Origin: Nocardia mangyaensis
GTDB taxonomy: Bacteria > Actinomycetota > Actinomycetes > Mycobacteriales > Mycobacteriaceae
DNA length: 64,000 nt
Assembly: GCF_001886715.1 (NCBI RefSeq)
Contig: NZ_CP018082.1
Span: 6,262,001 to 6,326,000 of the forward strand
Reading direction: 5' to 3'
Position numbers and translations under genes: made by a program. The notes under the pieces were generated by a model. That model was given only the letters and a program-made list of their open reading frames with translations, was not told where the DNA came from and did not search any database. Positions 35,000 to 43,910 of this stretch are shown here, in pieces. Position 1 is the first letter of the stretch, and every line of letters starts with the position of its first letter.

Positions 35000-36744
35000 C
35001 ACTCACTCGACGTACCGCGGCGATCCTCGCCTGCGTCGCGGTCTTCGCCGCGGGCGCGCCCGCGGTGGGCGTGGCTGCAGCGTCACCGACAACCACCGCC
35101 ACACCGGCCCCTTCGACGTCGTTGTCGCTGTCGAGATGTCCGGCTTTGTATGTGTTTGCTGTTCAGGGCACCGGTGAGTCCTCGCCGGATGCTGCGCCGA
35201 GCACCGACACCGGGATGTTGTCGTTGGTGATGCGGCCGCTGATGGCCGCCGCTCCCGAACCTGGCCTGGTCGATCGTGCGTATGTGCCGTATCCGGCGGG
35301 CTTCGGTGGTGCGGTCGGTGCCTCGATCGTTCCGTACGCCGAATCGGTCGCGACCGGTGTACTGCGCACGGAATCGATGATGGCGCAGGTCCATTCGGTG
35401 TGTCCGCGAACCAGGATGGGCTTGGTCGGCTATTCGCAGGGCTCGCATGTCGCTTCGATCGTGGCGCAGCAGATAGGTGCGGGCCACGGGGTCGTTGATC
35501 CCAGTGTGGTCGCGGCAGTGATCTTGATGGCCGACCCGACCCGAAGCCCTGGCACCGGATTGTTCCCAGGCACCGATGCCTCCGCACCGGCCCCGGCGCC
35601 CGGAACCAGTGGAAAGCATTTGGCAGCACTGCCCGCAGCCCCGGTCCGCTCAGGCGTTGCCGGTGGCGGGATCGGCCCGCAGCGTGACATCGCCGAGGAT
35701 TTCGGCGCACTGACCGGCCGAGTGGCCAGTGTCTGCGTTTCCGGTGACCTGGCCTGTGATACCCCCGAGGGTTCGGCGATCCTGCGTGCCGCCGCCGGGG
35801 TGGCCTCGCAGTCGCTGCTCTCGACCGGGGACCCGATCGCCTCGCTGATATCGATCGGGCAAGCCCTCGCCTACACCTCGCTCAACGCCGCAGTCACCGT
35901 CCTCGACGACGACATCTCTGGTCACTCGCCTGCCACGCTGAGCATTTCACCGCAGAAGTCGATATCGCAGCGCCTGGCGGATGCCTCGGACCCGCGTACC
36001 GGGGTGGATGTCAACACCGCCCTCGCCGCCGTGACACGTGTCGGAACTATCGGGTTCGACGCGGTCAACGCTGTTGTCGCGGCGGTGCTCAACCCCGCCG
36101 CCCTCGCCCAGCTGGCGAGCGTCGCCCTGTCCAATCCGGGTGCCGCTGTCGCCATGGTGGGCGAGAAGTTCACTAGTGCGGTCACTGACCTTGTGGCGCC
36201 GACCACCGGAGATCGACTGGTCTCGACGGCATTCGATGTCGTGCGCCGCGAGGTCGCCGACAACCGCGACCTGCTCGACCTCACCACGTGGGTACGGATC
36301 TGGGAAACCGGGATGCGGCACGACGCCTACTCCCATGCCGTCGGTGACGGGCCCTCCCCCGCCGCATGGGCGGGAGCGTGGTTGGCCGCAGCGGCCCACG
36401 ACGCCGCCGCCGCACCCTTGCCACCGGAGCGCGGTGGCCAAGGTTCACCTCCTTCGCCGACCGCTACCCCCACACGCTCGACGCTCCTCTCGACCATGTC
36501 CACGCCGGTCGGCGTGGACCTACCCGCTCCCACCACCTCACCAGGACCGAGCCCCTCGCCGGTCGAGGTGGTGGGAGCCCCGCAACACATCGCGGCACCG
36601 CCCACCGAGCTGCACCAACCACCGGCCACCACTCAGATCACCGTGGTCGGGCCGAGCCAGCCCGGCGTCAGCGCCGACGTGACCCGACCCCCGGTCACCT
36701 CGACCGTTGCTCGCCAGCCCGGCATTACCGACCCCGCCCGCTGA
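34996..36744 (+). CDS. Secreted cutinase-family protein with long C-terminal extension
   Basis: The protein has 582 residues. The signal peptide (MTLTRRTAAILACVAVFAAGAPAVGVAAA) ends near residue 29. The cutinase/serine-esterase domain follows: 'LYVFAVQGTGESS' (oxyanion strand) and nucleophile Ser147 in GYSQGS, with Cys residues flanking as in cutinases. About 280 further residues have no recognised fold, and the tail is Pro/Thr/Ser-rich. In mycolic-acid bacteria such enzymes attack wax, lipid or mycolate esters. The position beside a pilin-like protein and T7SS-like genes suggests opening of the mycolate envelope for DNA transfer (inference). It is coupled to the previous gene (ATGA). Confidence 0.8.
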   Translation: MTLTRRTAAILACVAVFAAGAPAVGVAAASPTTTATPAPSTSLSLSRCPALYVFAVQGTGESSPDAAPSTDTGMLSLVMRPLMAAAPEPGLVDRAYVPYPAGFGGAVGASIVPYAESVATGVLRTESMMAQVHSVCPRTRMGLVGYSQGSHVASIVAQQIGAGHGVVDPSVVAAVILMADPTRSPGTGLFPGTDASAPAPAPGTSGKHLAALPAAPVRSGVAGGGIGPQRDIAEDFGALTGRVASVCVSGDLACDTPEGSAILRAAAGVASQSLLSTGDPIASLISIGQALAYTSLNAAVTVLDDDISGHSPATLSISPQKSISQRLADASDPRTGVDVNTALAAVTRVGTIGFDAVNAVVAAVLNPAALAQLASVALSNPGAAVAMVGEKFTSAVTDLVAPTTGDRLVSTAFDVVRREVADNRDLLDLTTWVRIWETGMRHDAYSHAVGDGPSPAAWAGAWLAAAAHDAAAAPLPPERGGQGSPPSPTATPTRSTLLSTMSTPVGVDLPAPTTSPGPSPSPVEVVGAPQHIAAPPTELHQPPATTQITVVGPSQPGVSADVTRPPVTSTVARQPGITDPAR

Positions 36745-36754
36745 CTCCCGTAAC

Positions 36755-36768
36755 CCCTTTCGAAAGGG
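36755..36768 (+). promoter_or_regulatory. Palindrome covering the ribosome site of the pilin-like gene
   Basis: CCCTTTCGAAAGGG is a perfect 14-bp palindrome whose right arm contains the AAAGGG ribosome site of the ATG at 36775. In mRNA it can form CCCTT/AAGGG with a TCGA loop that would hide the site. It may act as a translational control or as a protein-binding site. Confidence 0.4.
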
Positions 36769-36774
36769 CGACCG

Positions 36775-37059
36775 ATGAACCCTCTGCTCGCCGCTGGCAG
36801 CGACTTGCTGGCACAACTGCAAAACCCGTCTCCACTGGCGCCGCCGGCCTCGGACAAGATCCTGCAAATGGTGCGCTACCTGACTTGGTTCATCCTGCTC
36901 TCGGGCGTCGTGGCCATCACCTACGCCGGGGGAAAGTTCGCCTGGGAGAAATGGACCGGTGGCGGACTGGAGTCACCGAAAATGGTGGCCGGGGCCATGA
37001 TCGGCGGCGTCGTGGCCACCAGCGGCGGCACCATCATGAACGCTGTCGTCGGCAGCTGA
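36775..37059 (+). CDS. Two-helix membrane protein, pilin/TrbC-like
   Basis: This 94-residue protein has two hydrophobic segments (about residues 38-56 'LTWFILLSGVVAITYAGG' and 70-92 'MVAGAMIGGVVATSGGTIMNAVVG'). It has the size and topology of VirB2/TrbC-like pilin subunits of type IV secretion. No sequence signature proves it. The long hydrophilic N-terminus without a cleavable signal fits pilin-like proteins of Gram-positive conjugation systems. Confidence 0.55.
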   Translation: MNPLLAAGSDLLAQLQNPSPLAPPASDKILQMVRYLTWFILLSGVVAITYAGGKFAWEKWTGGGLESPKMVAGAMIGGVVATSGGTIMNAVVGS

Positions 37060-37276
37060 CCGTGCCCCGATACCCAACTCCTGCGCAGCACCTGATCAGC
37101 CTGCCGCTTCCCGCGATCTCCCTACCGGCTTCCCGGTGTTCGCAGCGCCTGCCCGCGACGCCCCGCGAAACCGATGCGCCGATCGTCTTCGAAACCGCTA
37201 CTTCCCCACATCCACTGTCCTCCCCGGTGGCCGCGCCCTGCCAGCGACCAGCACCTCACCGATCGATCGGAGACCG

Positions 37277-37819
37277 ATGAACAGAACAATCGCGCCGTTG
37301 CCCGACACCAGCCGGTTGCTCGCGGTGTGGAACGGTGCGCAGAAATCGGCGACCTCGCTCGAGCACGCCACGCACGTCTACGTGACGATGTGGACGATCT
37401 ACCTCACCGACGTGGACCCCACGACCATCGGTGAATGGCAGACCTACGACTTCCCCGCGTTCGCGACCGACGTCAGTCGCACCATCGCCCGGGTGATTGA
37501 TGACGAGATCAGCTGGCATATCGGCAACCGCCACAACGCGGCGGTCCTTATCGACGACGACGTCCCCGAGCTCGTCACCGCAGGGGAATTGGTCGGTCGT
37601 ATCGCCATGTTCACCGTGCTCTTCGACAAATGGCCACCGCACCTGGGTCAGTGCCCGATCGGTCCGGCGTTCCTTGATACCGGCCGACAGTTTGACAAGC
37701 TGATGCGGGGCTTGCCCAAAGGTCGCCGCCAACCTCGCCGCCGTGCAGATGGCTTGCCGCCGGTCCCGCGCCCGCAGCGTATTGAACTGGGCGCCGTCCC
37801 CCGAAGCAGCCAACCATGA
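37277..37819 (+). CDS. Hypothetical protein of the conjugation-like operon
   Basis: The 180-residue protein starts at ATG 37277 (GGAG six nt upstream) and overlaps the next gene by ATGA. It is mainly helical and acidic in the first 150 residues, with a basic Arg/Pro tail. No family recognised. Confidence 0.6.
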   Translation: MNRTIAPLPDTSRLLAVWNGAQKSATSLEHATHVYVTMWTIYLTDVDPTTIGEWQTYDFPAFATDVSRTIARVIDDEISWHIGNRHNAAVLIDDDVPELVTAGELVGRIAMFTVLFDKWPPHLGQCPIGPAFLDTGRQFDKLMRGLPKGRRQPRRRADGLPPVPRPQRIELGAVPRSSQP

Positions 37820-38514
37820 CCACTCGCCCGATGCTGCACTACAGCAACATCGCCGCCCCCACCGAAGCGCTGGTCCGACACGGCCCCGACACCGTAGTCG
37901 GGCTCGCGTTCAGCCCCACCTGCCTGGCCCTGGTCTACCTCACCGCGCACTCCCGCACCCGCACCGTGGCCAGGCGTTCGCACCCAGTCCGGGTAGAGGT
38001 CGGATGCGACATCGTCATCCACCACGGTTTCCACCAGCAAGCACGACGGCTTCTCACGGCCCGCATCGATCAGTGCTGGCGCCACGCCCGCGCGCTGGCG
38101 GCACACAATCCCGTGCCGGATCTGCGCTCCTTTTCGGGATCGCGAGTGCTCTCCGATCTGGTCGGGCTCTGGAGGCTTAGGGCCGGGTTCGGATCCGAAA
38201 TCATGACGATGATCGATCTTGCCTACGACATCCCCGACGCCGGCGCAGAGCTGTTGAACGCGGTGATCGCGCACGGGTTCGCACCCGGCGCTCCACCCGA
38301 ACAGCTGGCCGAACAGACGGTCCTCGTCGAAGCGTTCGCCGCCGCCGCCCAAGGCGCACGCCACCTGAACCTCCTCGACCCGACCGACCTCGACATCGCG
38401 GCGCTGCTCGACCAGCTAGAACCGCCCGCACGGTCTCGGACACGACCCAGCCTTCACCAGGCGCAGCCGCGCAATGAGGCTCGGCCGCGCCGTGTCGAGC
38501 TGACCGCACGCTGA
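37816..38514 (+). CDS. Hypothetical protein of the conjugation-like operon
   Basis: The 232-residue protein is coupled to the previous gene. It starts with a beta-rich part ('VVGLAFSPTCLALVYLTAHS', 'RVEVGCDIVIHHGF'), continues as a helical domain ('GSEIMTMIDLAYDIPDAGAELLNAVIAHG') and ends in a basic tail. No family recognised. Confidence 0.6.
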   Translation: MTTRPMLHYSNIAAPTEALVRHGPDTVVGLAFSPTCLALVYLTAHSRTRTVARRSHPVRVEVGCDIVIHHGFHQQARRLLTARIDQCWRHARALAAHNPVPDLRSFSGSRVLSDLVGLWRLRAGFGSEIMTMIDLAYDIPDAGAELLNAVIAHGFAPGAPPEQLAEQTVLVEAFAAAAQGARHLNLLDPTDLDIAALLDQLEPPARSRTRPSLHQAQPRNEARPRRVELTAR

Positions 38515-38580
38515 CCTTCACACACCCCGACCTGTCCACCTACCTAACCGATACCCGTACCACTGCCAGGGGGCCACCGC

Positions 38581-38889
38581 ATGACACTGGACTTCGATCC
38601 CGCCACCGCACGCCAATTCGCCACTACCACCGGCACATACGTCGCCGCCGAGGTCGCCCACGCCACGAACACCACCACCGCAGCGGTCGACGCGGTACCA
38701 GGATTGGGGCTGATCGGCGCCGACTTTCGGGCTTTGCTGATCACCGCCATGACCAATCACGCCAACCATCTCGACGGCTGCGCGCACACGGTGACCGATC
38801 AGGCCGACCACGTCGCGACCTACCGGGCCCAGATCAGCGGGCTCGATCAGCACATCGGCGACGGCCTCGATGTCATCGGGCAGTCGTGA
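38581..38889 (+). CDS. EspC/WXG100-like small helical protein
   Basis: The 102-residue protein starts at ATG 38581 after a GGG-rich ribosome site. It reads as two long helices joined by a Gly turn ('VDAVPGLGLIGADF'), the layout of ESX-secreted partners. The first part ('FDPATARQFATTTGTYVAAEVA') resembles EspC-type proteins; a WxG motif is absent. It overlaps the next, larger T7SS-like gene, as such partner genes usually do. Confidence 0.6.
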   Translation: MTLDFDPATARQFATTTGTYVAAEVAHATNTTTAAVDAVPGLGLIGADFRALLITAMTNHANHLDGCAHTVTDQADHVATYRAQISGLDQHIGDGLDVIGQS

Positions 38890-40190
38890 TGGCTACTCGT
38901 GTGAAACCCTCCACCAGCGGCCAGGTGGCCCCGGATCCCGATGCGATCATCACCTACCTGTCGGCACCGATCCGCGAGCTGCGTACCAGCGTGGACGGCA
39001 CCGGCGACCCTGCCCAGGCGCTGACCTTGCTCAACAACGCGATCACCCGCCTCGACTCCACCGAGGCGCCCTACCGCCTGCAAGCGACCGATCTCGAATC
39101 GAGCTGGAGCTCCGCGGCCGCCGACACAGCGATCCCCGCGATCCGTGCTACTCGCACCAGCTTGGCCGAGGGTAGCGACCAAGCTGGGGAATTCGCGACG
39201 CTGATCGATGCCGCGGTCGGCACCAACACCACCGCCGCCACGGCGATCGATGCCGAACTCGACCACTTCGAAACCCAAGCCCGCCGAATTCTGAAAGCCT
39301 CGCCGAATGAGCAAGGCGTCACCACCGTCATCGAGCTGGCCCGACAGATGTACAGCAACTCACTCTCCGCGGTGGACAACGCGCAAGCCGATTACGACAC
39401 CTACACCAGCAAGCTCCGCGAAACCGACTACACCACACCGAAATCCAGTCTCGGAACCGGCGGCGGTCCCGCCACCGGCGACCCATCCTTGACCAGCGAC
39501 GACGACAGCACCGGCATCGACGACACCGGTAGTAGTTCGACATCGACCGATCCGCTCATCGCGATGCAGCAAACCCTCGCCACCGCAGGCATCGACGCCG
39601 CGACCACCCTCGGTACGCAATTGATCACCTCCGGGGCCGAAGTACTGACCACCCTGATCACCGAAGCCGCCGGAGTCGCGACCCACGCCATCGACGTCCT
39701 CGGTGACGAAGCCGGTGAAACGATCACCGCCGCACTCACCGGCAACACCGGCGACAGCACAGGAACCACACCCACAACCAACGGAACCGGGACCGGGACC
39801 GGGACCGGTGCGAACGGACTCGGTAACGGCGGCATCGGTGGCGGGGCACCGATATTCAGCTTCGGTGGTTCCGACAAGCCCGCCGCCGGTGCGAACGGTG
39901 CCGGTACCGGGACAGGATCGAATGCCGGTGCCGCACCGATCACTCCGAAACCGGAAGCCCCGCCCAGTGACAGCGATCAGAAGCCCCAGCCCTCCCCGGC
40001 GCCTGGTCCCGCTGTGGCCCCTGGCCAGAATTCGAGCACCGGCGCGGTGGTGCCGCCTGCTGCCGGTCAAGCTTCCGGGACCGACGGTGAGCACAAACCG
40101 CGTGCCCAAGCCGGCACGACCTCACCTTCCGCGATCGCCGGTGATGGTGTCGTAGTGGTGGTTCCGGTCATCGGTGCCGTCACGTCATGA
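38889..40190 (+). CDS. EspB/PPE-like T7SS-type protein with Gly/Thr-rich tail
   Basis: The 433-residue protein starts at ATG 38889 or GTG 38886, overlapping the previous stop. About 170 helical residues contain 'LESSWSSAAADTAI', a W-x-G-like turn, and a later 'YSNSLSAVDNAQADYDTYTSKL'. They are followed by a long low-complexity region with Thr/Gly runs (39783-39830) and Pro-rich segments. Such architecture is usual for ESX substrates such as EspB. No ESX core genes (eccC, mycP) are in the window, so it may use a system elsewhere or be part of the conjugation apparatus. Confidence 0.65.
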   Translation: MATRVKPSTSGQVAPDPDAIITYLSAPIRELRTSVDGTGDPAQALTLLNNAITRLDSTEAPYRLQATDLESSWSSAAADTAIPAIRATRTSLAEGSDQAGEFATLIDAAVGTNTTAATAIDAELDHFETQARRILKASPNEQGVTTVIELARQMYSNSLSAVDNAQADYDTYTSKLRETDYTTPKSSLGTGGGPATGDPSLTSDDDSTGIDDTGSSSTSTDPLIAMQQTLATAGIDAATTLGTQLITSGAEVLTTLITEAAGVATHAIDVLGDEAGETITAALTGNTGDSTGTTPTTNGTGTGTGTGANGLGNGGIGGGAPIFSFGGSDKPAAGANGAGTGTGSNAGAAPITPKPEAPPSDSDQKPQPSPAPGPAVAPGQNSSTGAVVPPAAGQASGTDGEHKPRAQAGTTSPSAIAGDGVVVVVPVIGAVTS

Positions 40191-40984
40191 CCGACAACCC
40201 GCTCGATCTGCGCCGACCAGGCCCTCCCGGCAAAGGCAGCGATCTCCGTACCGACCCCGACCACACGGTCGACGACGACCCGGTCGACGACGACTACGAC
40301 CAATCCAGTGACTGGTCGGACTGGATGCTCCCCACCGACGTCGACCCCGACGAACCCAAGGCACCGCCAGGGTTTCGGCAGGTCGGACGAAACTACGCAC
40401 CCGCACGCCCCGACCAGCGTGGCACCGGACGAGTCATTGCCACCCTCGGCGCGGTCTTCGCGGTCGTGATCATCGTGCTGTTGGTCGTGCTCGAGTCACT
40501 GCCCGACACCGACGAACAATCCGGCCCGGCTCCGAGCACACGATTGCCCGCACCGTTGACCGGGATGGTCCACGCGGTCCCGACAACGTCCACCGCGCCA
40601 CACGTGATCGCCGACTGCCCCCACAAACGCAGCACCGCACTGTCTTCGGGCGCCGACCCCGGCGACACCACCAGCGCGGTCAGCGTTATCTTCGCGTTCC
40701 AATACGCCTACTACGTCCAACGATCAGCCACCAAAGCACGCGAATACGTCACCGCCGACGCGAAGGTCCCTCCCGCGCAACACATTCAGGAGGGCATCGA
40801 CTCCGTCCCGGTCGGGACCCGGTACTGCGCCACCGTCGTGCCGACCTCACCGGGCCGGTGGCAAGTCCAAATCCGTGAGCAATGGCCGAGCAAAACCCCA
40901 GAGCTGTTGGCGGCCTTGATCATCACCACCGCGACCGAGCCCGACGGCACCGCCACGATCACCGCGATCAGCGCGGCACCATGA
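40187..40984 (+). CDS. Single-pass membrane protein of the conjugation-like operon
   Basis: The 265-residue protein has an acidic N-terminus (Asp-rich, residues 20-55) and one membrane helix at about residues 85-103 ('VIATLGAVFAVVIIVLLVVLE'). An extracellular domain follows with 'ADCPHKRSTALSSGADPGDTTSAVSVIFAFQYAYYVQRSATKAREYV' and 'PVGTRYCATVV'. The two Cys may pair. The topology resembles VirB8/TcpC-like assembly factors, which have a cytoplasmic tail, one helix and an NTF2-like domain. That assignment is from topology, not a matched signature. Confidence 0.6.
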   Translation: MTDNPLDLRRPGPPGKGSDLRTDPDHTVDDDPVDDDYDQSSDWSDWMLPTDVDPDEPKAPPGFRQVGRNYAPARPDQRGTGRVIATLGAVFAVVIIVLLVVLESLPDTDEQSGPAPSTRLPAPLTGMVHAVPTTSTAPHVIADCPHKRSTALSSGADPGDTTSAVSVIFAFQYAYYVQRSATKAREYVTADAKVPPAQHIQEGIDSVPVGTRYCATVVPTSPGRWQVQIREQWPSKTPELLAALIITTATEPDGTATITAISAAP

Positions 40985-41163
40985 CCCACCCAACCAACCG
41001 CCACCCCACACCTCCGACACAAGTCACACCGACGTGTCTGACCGCCGCGCTCGTGTTCGTTCAGGAAGTCGGCGCGCGCCGACCGTGCACTGTCGCGGTG
41101 GTGTCCGGACGGTGCGCAGGGTTGGCGCGCTTGCCCACGGAGCGGCTCTGCCTGTTGCCCTGA
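40981..41163 (+). CDS. Possible small protein at operon end
   Basis: This 60-codon frame has an ATG in a 4-nt overlap with the previous stop. It contains two Cys-rich stretches ('TPTCLTAALVFVQEVGARRPCTVAVVSGRCAG'). The only evidence is operon packing. Confidence 0.35.
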   Translation: MTHPTNRHPTPPTQVTPTCLTAALVFVQEVGARRPCTVAVVSGRCAGLARLPTERLCLLP

Positions 41164-41357
41164 CGGCCACAGCCACAACGGGCAACACCACACAAACCAC
41201 CTGAATGCCTTCCACCCGCCCGCGCCCGGTCGCCCCCGGACCGGCACGGGGCGGCAGCGAAGGAGGGAGGCCCCCCGGAGGCCCGGACCAGCACATCCGC
41301 CGCTTCCGGGTGTCCCGCCCTGCCCACACTCACACATCCGAAGGAGCGCAAACCTCT

Positions 41358-42596
41358 GTGGTGCACCAGTATTCACGATTCCGTGACGGATTCACCCGCG
41401 CCCAGATTGCCGCCCTTGCCGCGTTGGCGGACGGGCCGCGCACAGCCGAGCAGATCGCCGCCGGGCGGATCGAGGGCCCGATCACCATCACCTTGCGGTG
41501 GCTGGTCGGCGCGGGCTATGCCACCCCCAACGGACCGGATATCCCCGGCAGAGGCCGCACCAGACCGGTGTACACCCTCACCGAAGCCGGACACGCTGCA
41601 CACCAACGCCTGACCAACCCGCCCCCTCCCGAACCTGCCCCCGAAGCCAGCCCCGACCCCGCCCCGCGCCCACAACGTGCACCAACCGGGCGGGGACCAC
41701 TGTCACGGGCCAAGCTCGAATCGCTTGGGCGACGACTCCGCGCCCTACGCGTGGGCACCGGGATGAACGGGCGTGACTTCGCCGCCCGCATGGGGTGGAC
41801 CCACGCCTCGGTGGTCTCGCGTCTCGAGCACGGTGACTCGGTCCCGACAGCCCAACATCTGCGCGCGTGGTGTCGCACAGCGGGCGCCACGGGCGTGCTG
41901 CCCGACCTGCTCGAGGAAGCCCGCGCCCTGCGAGCACACATTAAAGCCGAACGCGCCGCGATCCACCGCGACCAGGGATATGAAATGCTCGGTGACACCG
42001 TGATGCGTTCGCGGCGTTTCTGGACGATCAGCACCGCGACCATTGCCCCGCTCTATGCTACTGAGGACTACGCCGCCGTCTTGGCGCGTCTTGACGCCGA
42101 CTTTTTCGGCCCCGCACCGGTACCCCGCCACTTCGCCAAGCCCTACCGGCCGCGCTCACACCATCAGGTCCGAACTCTCATCACCGAATCCGCCCTTTAC
42201 AGCTGCATCGGCGGACCCGACACCATGCGCGACCAGCTCACCCACCTCTACGATGAAATCAGCAGCGGCACAGAAGGATTAGCAATCCTGCCCTATAACG
42301 CCATTCTGCCGCCGTTTCCCGGAAACCTGCTCATCCTTGACGACGCGGTGATACTCGATACCCTCACCGGCCCGCATGTGTTCGCCAGCGCGATCGATGT
42401 CGCCCTCTACACCGACCATGCCGTACGAGCCCACGCAGCAGCCGCCACCGGCGTCGATGCACAAACCATTGTCCATAACGCGCTTGGACACGTCGCGGTG
42501 GCCGAACGCACTTTCGCTCCACTCGCCGCGCAAACCGACTACGGCGACGATGCGCGCGCGGGACCGCGCGTTGTCGACCCACACTGCACCGACTGA
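41358..42596 (+). CDS. Winged-helix + XRE + DUF5753 regulator
   Basis: The 412-residue protein starts at GTG 41358 or 41361. Residues 1-90 form a winged-helix domain ('FTRAQIAALAALADGPRTAEQIAAGRIEGPITITLRWLVGAGYATPN', then 'RTRPVYTLTEAGHAAHQRL'). A Pro-rich linker follows, then an XRE helix-turn-helix ('LGRRLRALRVGTGMNGRDFAARMGWTHASVVSRLEHG'). DUF5753 comes last ('IAPLYATEDYAAVLARLDADFF', 'ITESALYSCIGG', 'LAILPYNA'). Ordinary members have only the last two parts. Two DNA-binding units in one chain are unusual. It lies at the end of the conjugation-like operon and may be its master regulator. Confidence 0.82.
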   Translation: MVHQYSRFRDGFTRAQIAALAALADGPRTAEQIAAGRIEGPITITLRWLVGAGYATPNGPDIPGRGRTRPVYTLTEAGHAAHQRLTNPPPPEPAPEASPDPAPRPQRAPTGRGPLSRAKLESLGRRLRALRVGTGMNGRDFAARMGWTHASVVSRLEHGDSVPTAQHLRAWCRTAGATGVLPDLLEEARALRAHIKAERAAIHRDQGYEMLGDTVMRSRRFWTISTATIAPLYATEDYAAVLARLDADFFGPAPVPRHFAKPYRPRSHHQVRTLITESALYSCIGGPDTMRDQLTHLYDEISSGTEGLAILPYNAILPPFPGNLLILDDAVILDTLTGPHVFASAIDVALYTDHAVRAHAAAATGVDAQTIVHNALGHVAVAERTFAPLAAQTDYGDDARAGPRVVDPHCTD

Positions 42597-42708
42597 CCAC
42601 CCGACCGGTAACACCGTGCAGGCCCCGTCCAACTCACCGCCGCCGTGCGCCCCTCGCCACGGGCACCGGGAGTTGGTCGGGGTCGTACACCACGCGGCAG
42701 GAGCCCCC

Positions 42709-43587
42709 ATGACCCCCACGCGGCCACCAACCTCGTTCGACCCCTACCAGCCCAACCCCGCACGCCTGCACGACTACTTCCTCGGCGGGAAAGACCGCTA
42801 CGAATGCGACGTAGCCCTAGCCGAGATCCTGGCGAGCAGCACGCTCAGGCCCGCGCTGATCGAGTCCCGTCGTTTCACCCGGCGCGCGGTCGAATACCTC
42901 GCCGATCGTCACGGGGTTACTCAGTTCGTTGAACTGGGGTGCGGTCTGCCCTACGCCCCGAACATCCACGACATCGCCGAACAACACGGCGGCACCGCCC
43001 GGACGTTGTACGTCGACACAGACGTCCTCGCGGCCACCCACGGTCGCGCGATGCTGCACGAACCGCCGACCCGGTTCTTTACCGACACCGACATCACCGA
43101 CACCGACGCGATCATGCGCGGTATCACTGCCGTGATGGACATGACGGCCCCGGTGGCGGTGTGCGTGTCGGGCACCGCGGAATTGATCACCGAAGCCCCC
43201 GCCGCGCTCGCCGGGTTGACCGAGCGATTCCCGGTCGGGACATGGCTCGTGCTCACCCACGTCACTGACGAGTTCTACCCCCAGCACATTCAGGCGGCCG
43301 CCGAAACCCTTCGCGGCGTGGGCATTCCGTATCACCCGCGTGGCCGCGACGAGATCGCGGCCATGTTCGCCGGATACGAATTGCTCGCGCCCGGTCTGGT
43401 TGTCCCGCACCGGTGGGCACCGACCCCCATCCACGACAACGACGGCGACGGCGACGCCGCCGCCGACGACGACGACGGGATTCGGCGGCTGTCGGCGACC
43501 GCACCCCGCCATCGCACGACATGGGACCTGAGCGCCTACGCCGCCATCGGCCAGTTGCGACCCGTAGCAGTACGTGGTGGCCGGTGA
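42709..43587 (+). CDS. SAM-dependent methyltransferase (Methyltransf_19/DUF574 type)
   Basis: The 292-residue protein starts at ATG 42709, with AGGAG five nt upstream. 'FDPYQPNPARLHDYFLGGKDRYECDVALAE' is the diagnostic N-terminus (NPSxARVYDYxLGGKDNF pattern). 'FVELGCGLPYAPNIHDIA' is the SAM loop and 'TLYVDTDVLAATHGRAML' the acidic second strand. It is a common Nocardia and Streptomyces family whose substrate is unknown. Near the end an Asp/Ala low-complexity stretch (43437-43476) interrupts the fold and looks like an expanded GAC repeat. Confidence 0.88.
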   Translation: MTPTRPPTSFDPYQPNPARLHDYFLGGKDRYECDVALAEILASSTLRPALIESRRFTRRAVEYLADRHGVTQFVELGCGLPYAPNIHDIAEQHGGTARTLYVDTDVLAATHGRAMLHEPPTRFFTDTDITDTDAIMRGITAVMDMTAPVAVCVSGTAELITEAPAALAGLTERFPVGTWLVLTHVTDEFYPQHIQAAAETLRGVGIPYHPRGRDEIAAMFAGYELLAPGLVVPHRWAPTPIHDNDGDGDAAADDDDGIRRLSATAPRHRTTWDLSAYAAIGQLRPVAVRGGR

Positions 43588-43910
43588 CATGGTGTAGGAA
43601 GGGACCGACCCGCCGACTGTGGTCGGCAACGGTGGCTGTGTGGTGTGCGAGAACGACTGCACGACCGCGATCGCGGTACACAGGCCGGGGGAATGGCAGG
43701 CACTGGTCCTCATGCGGTTGGGCTGGACGAGGCGGCCATGATCGTCGTCTCGCGAGCGACCGGAGGCCCCGCGTATGGGTTCGGCCGCGCCCTGACGAAG
43801 CGCGGCTACCCCCCGCGACGGAAGCTACTGGGATCGGCTGTGCCCCGGTACATGCCGCTAAGGGGCGCGTATTATTGACTAGATCCGACTGCTGCGTGGT
43901 ATCCCTTGGT
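43588..43910. other. 323-bp spacer between convergent genes
   Basis: No gene with a recognisable family was found. A 77-codon frame from 43645 has no motif. No strong hairpin stands out. Confidence 0.35.
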
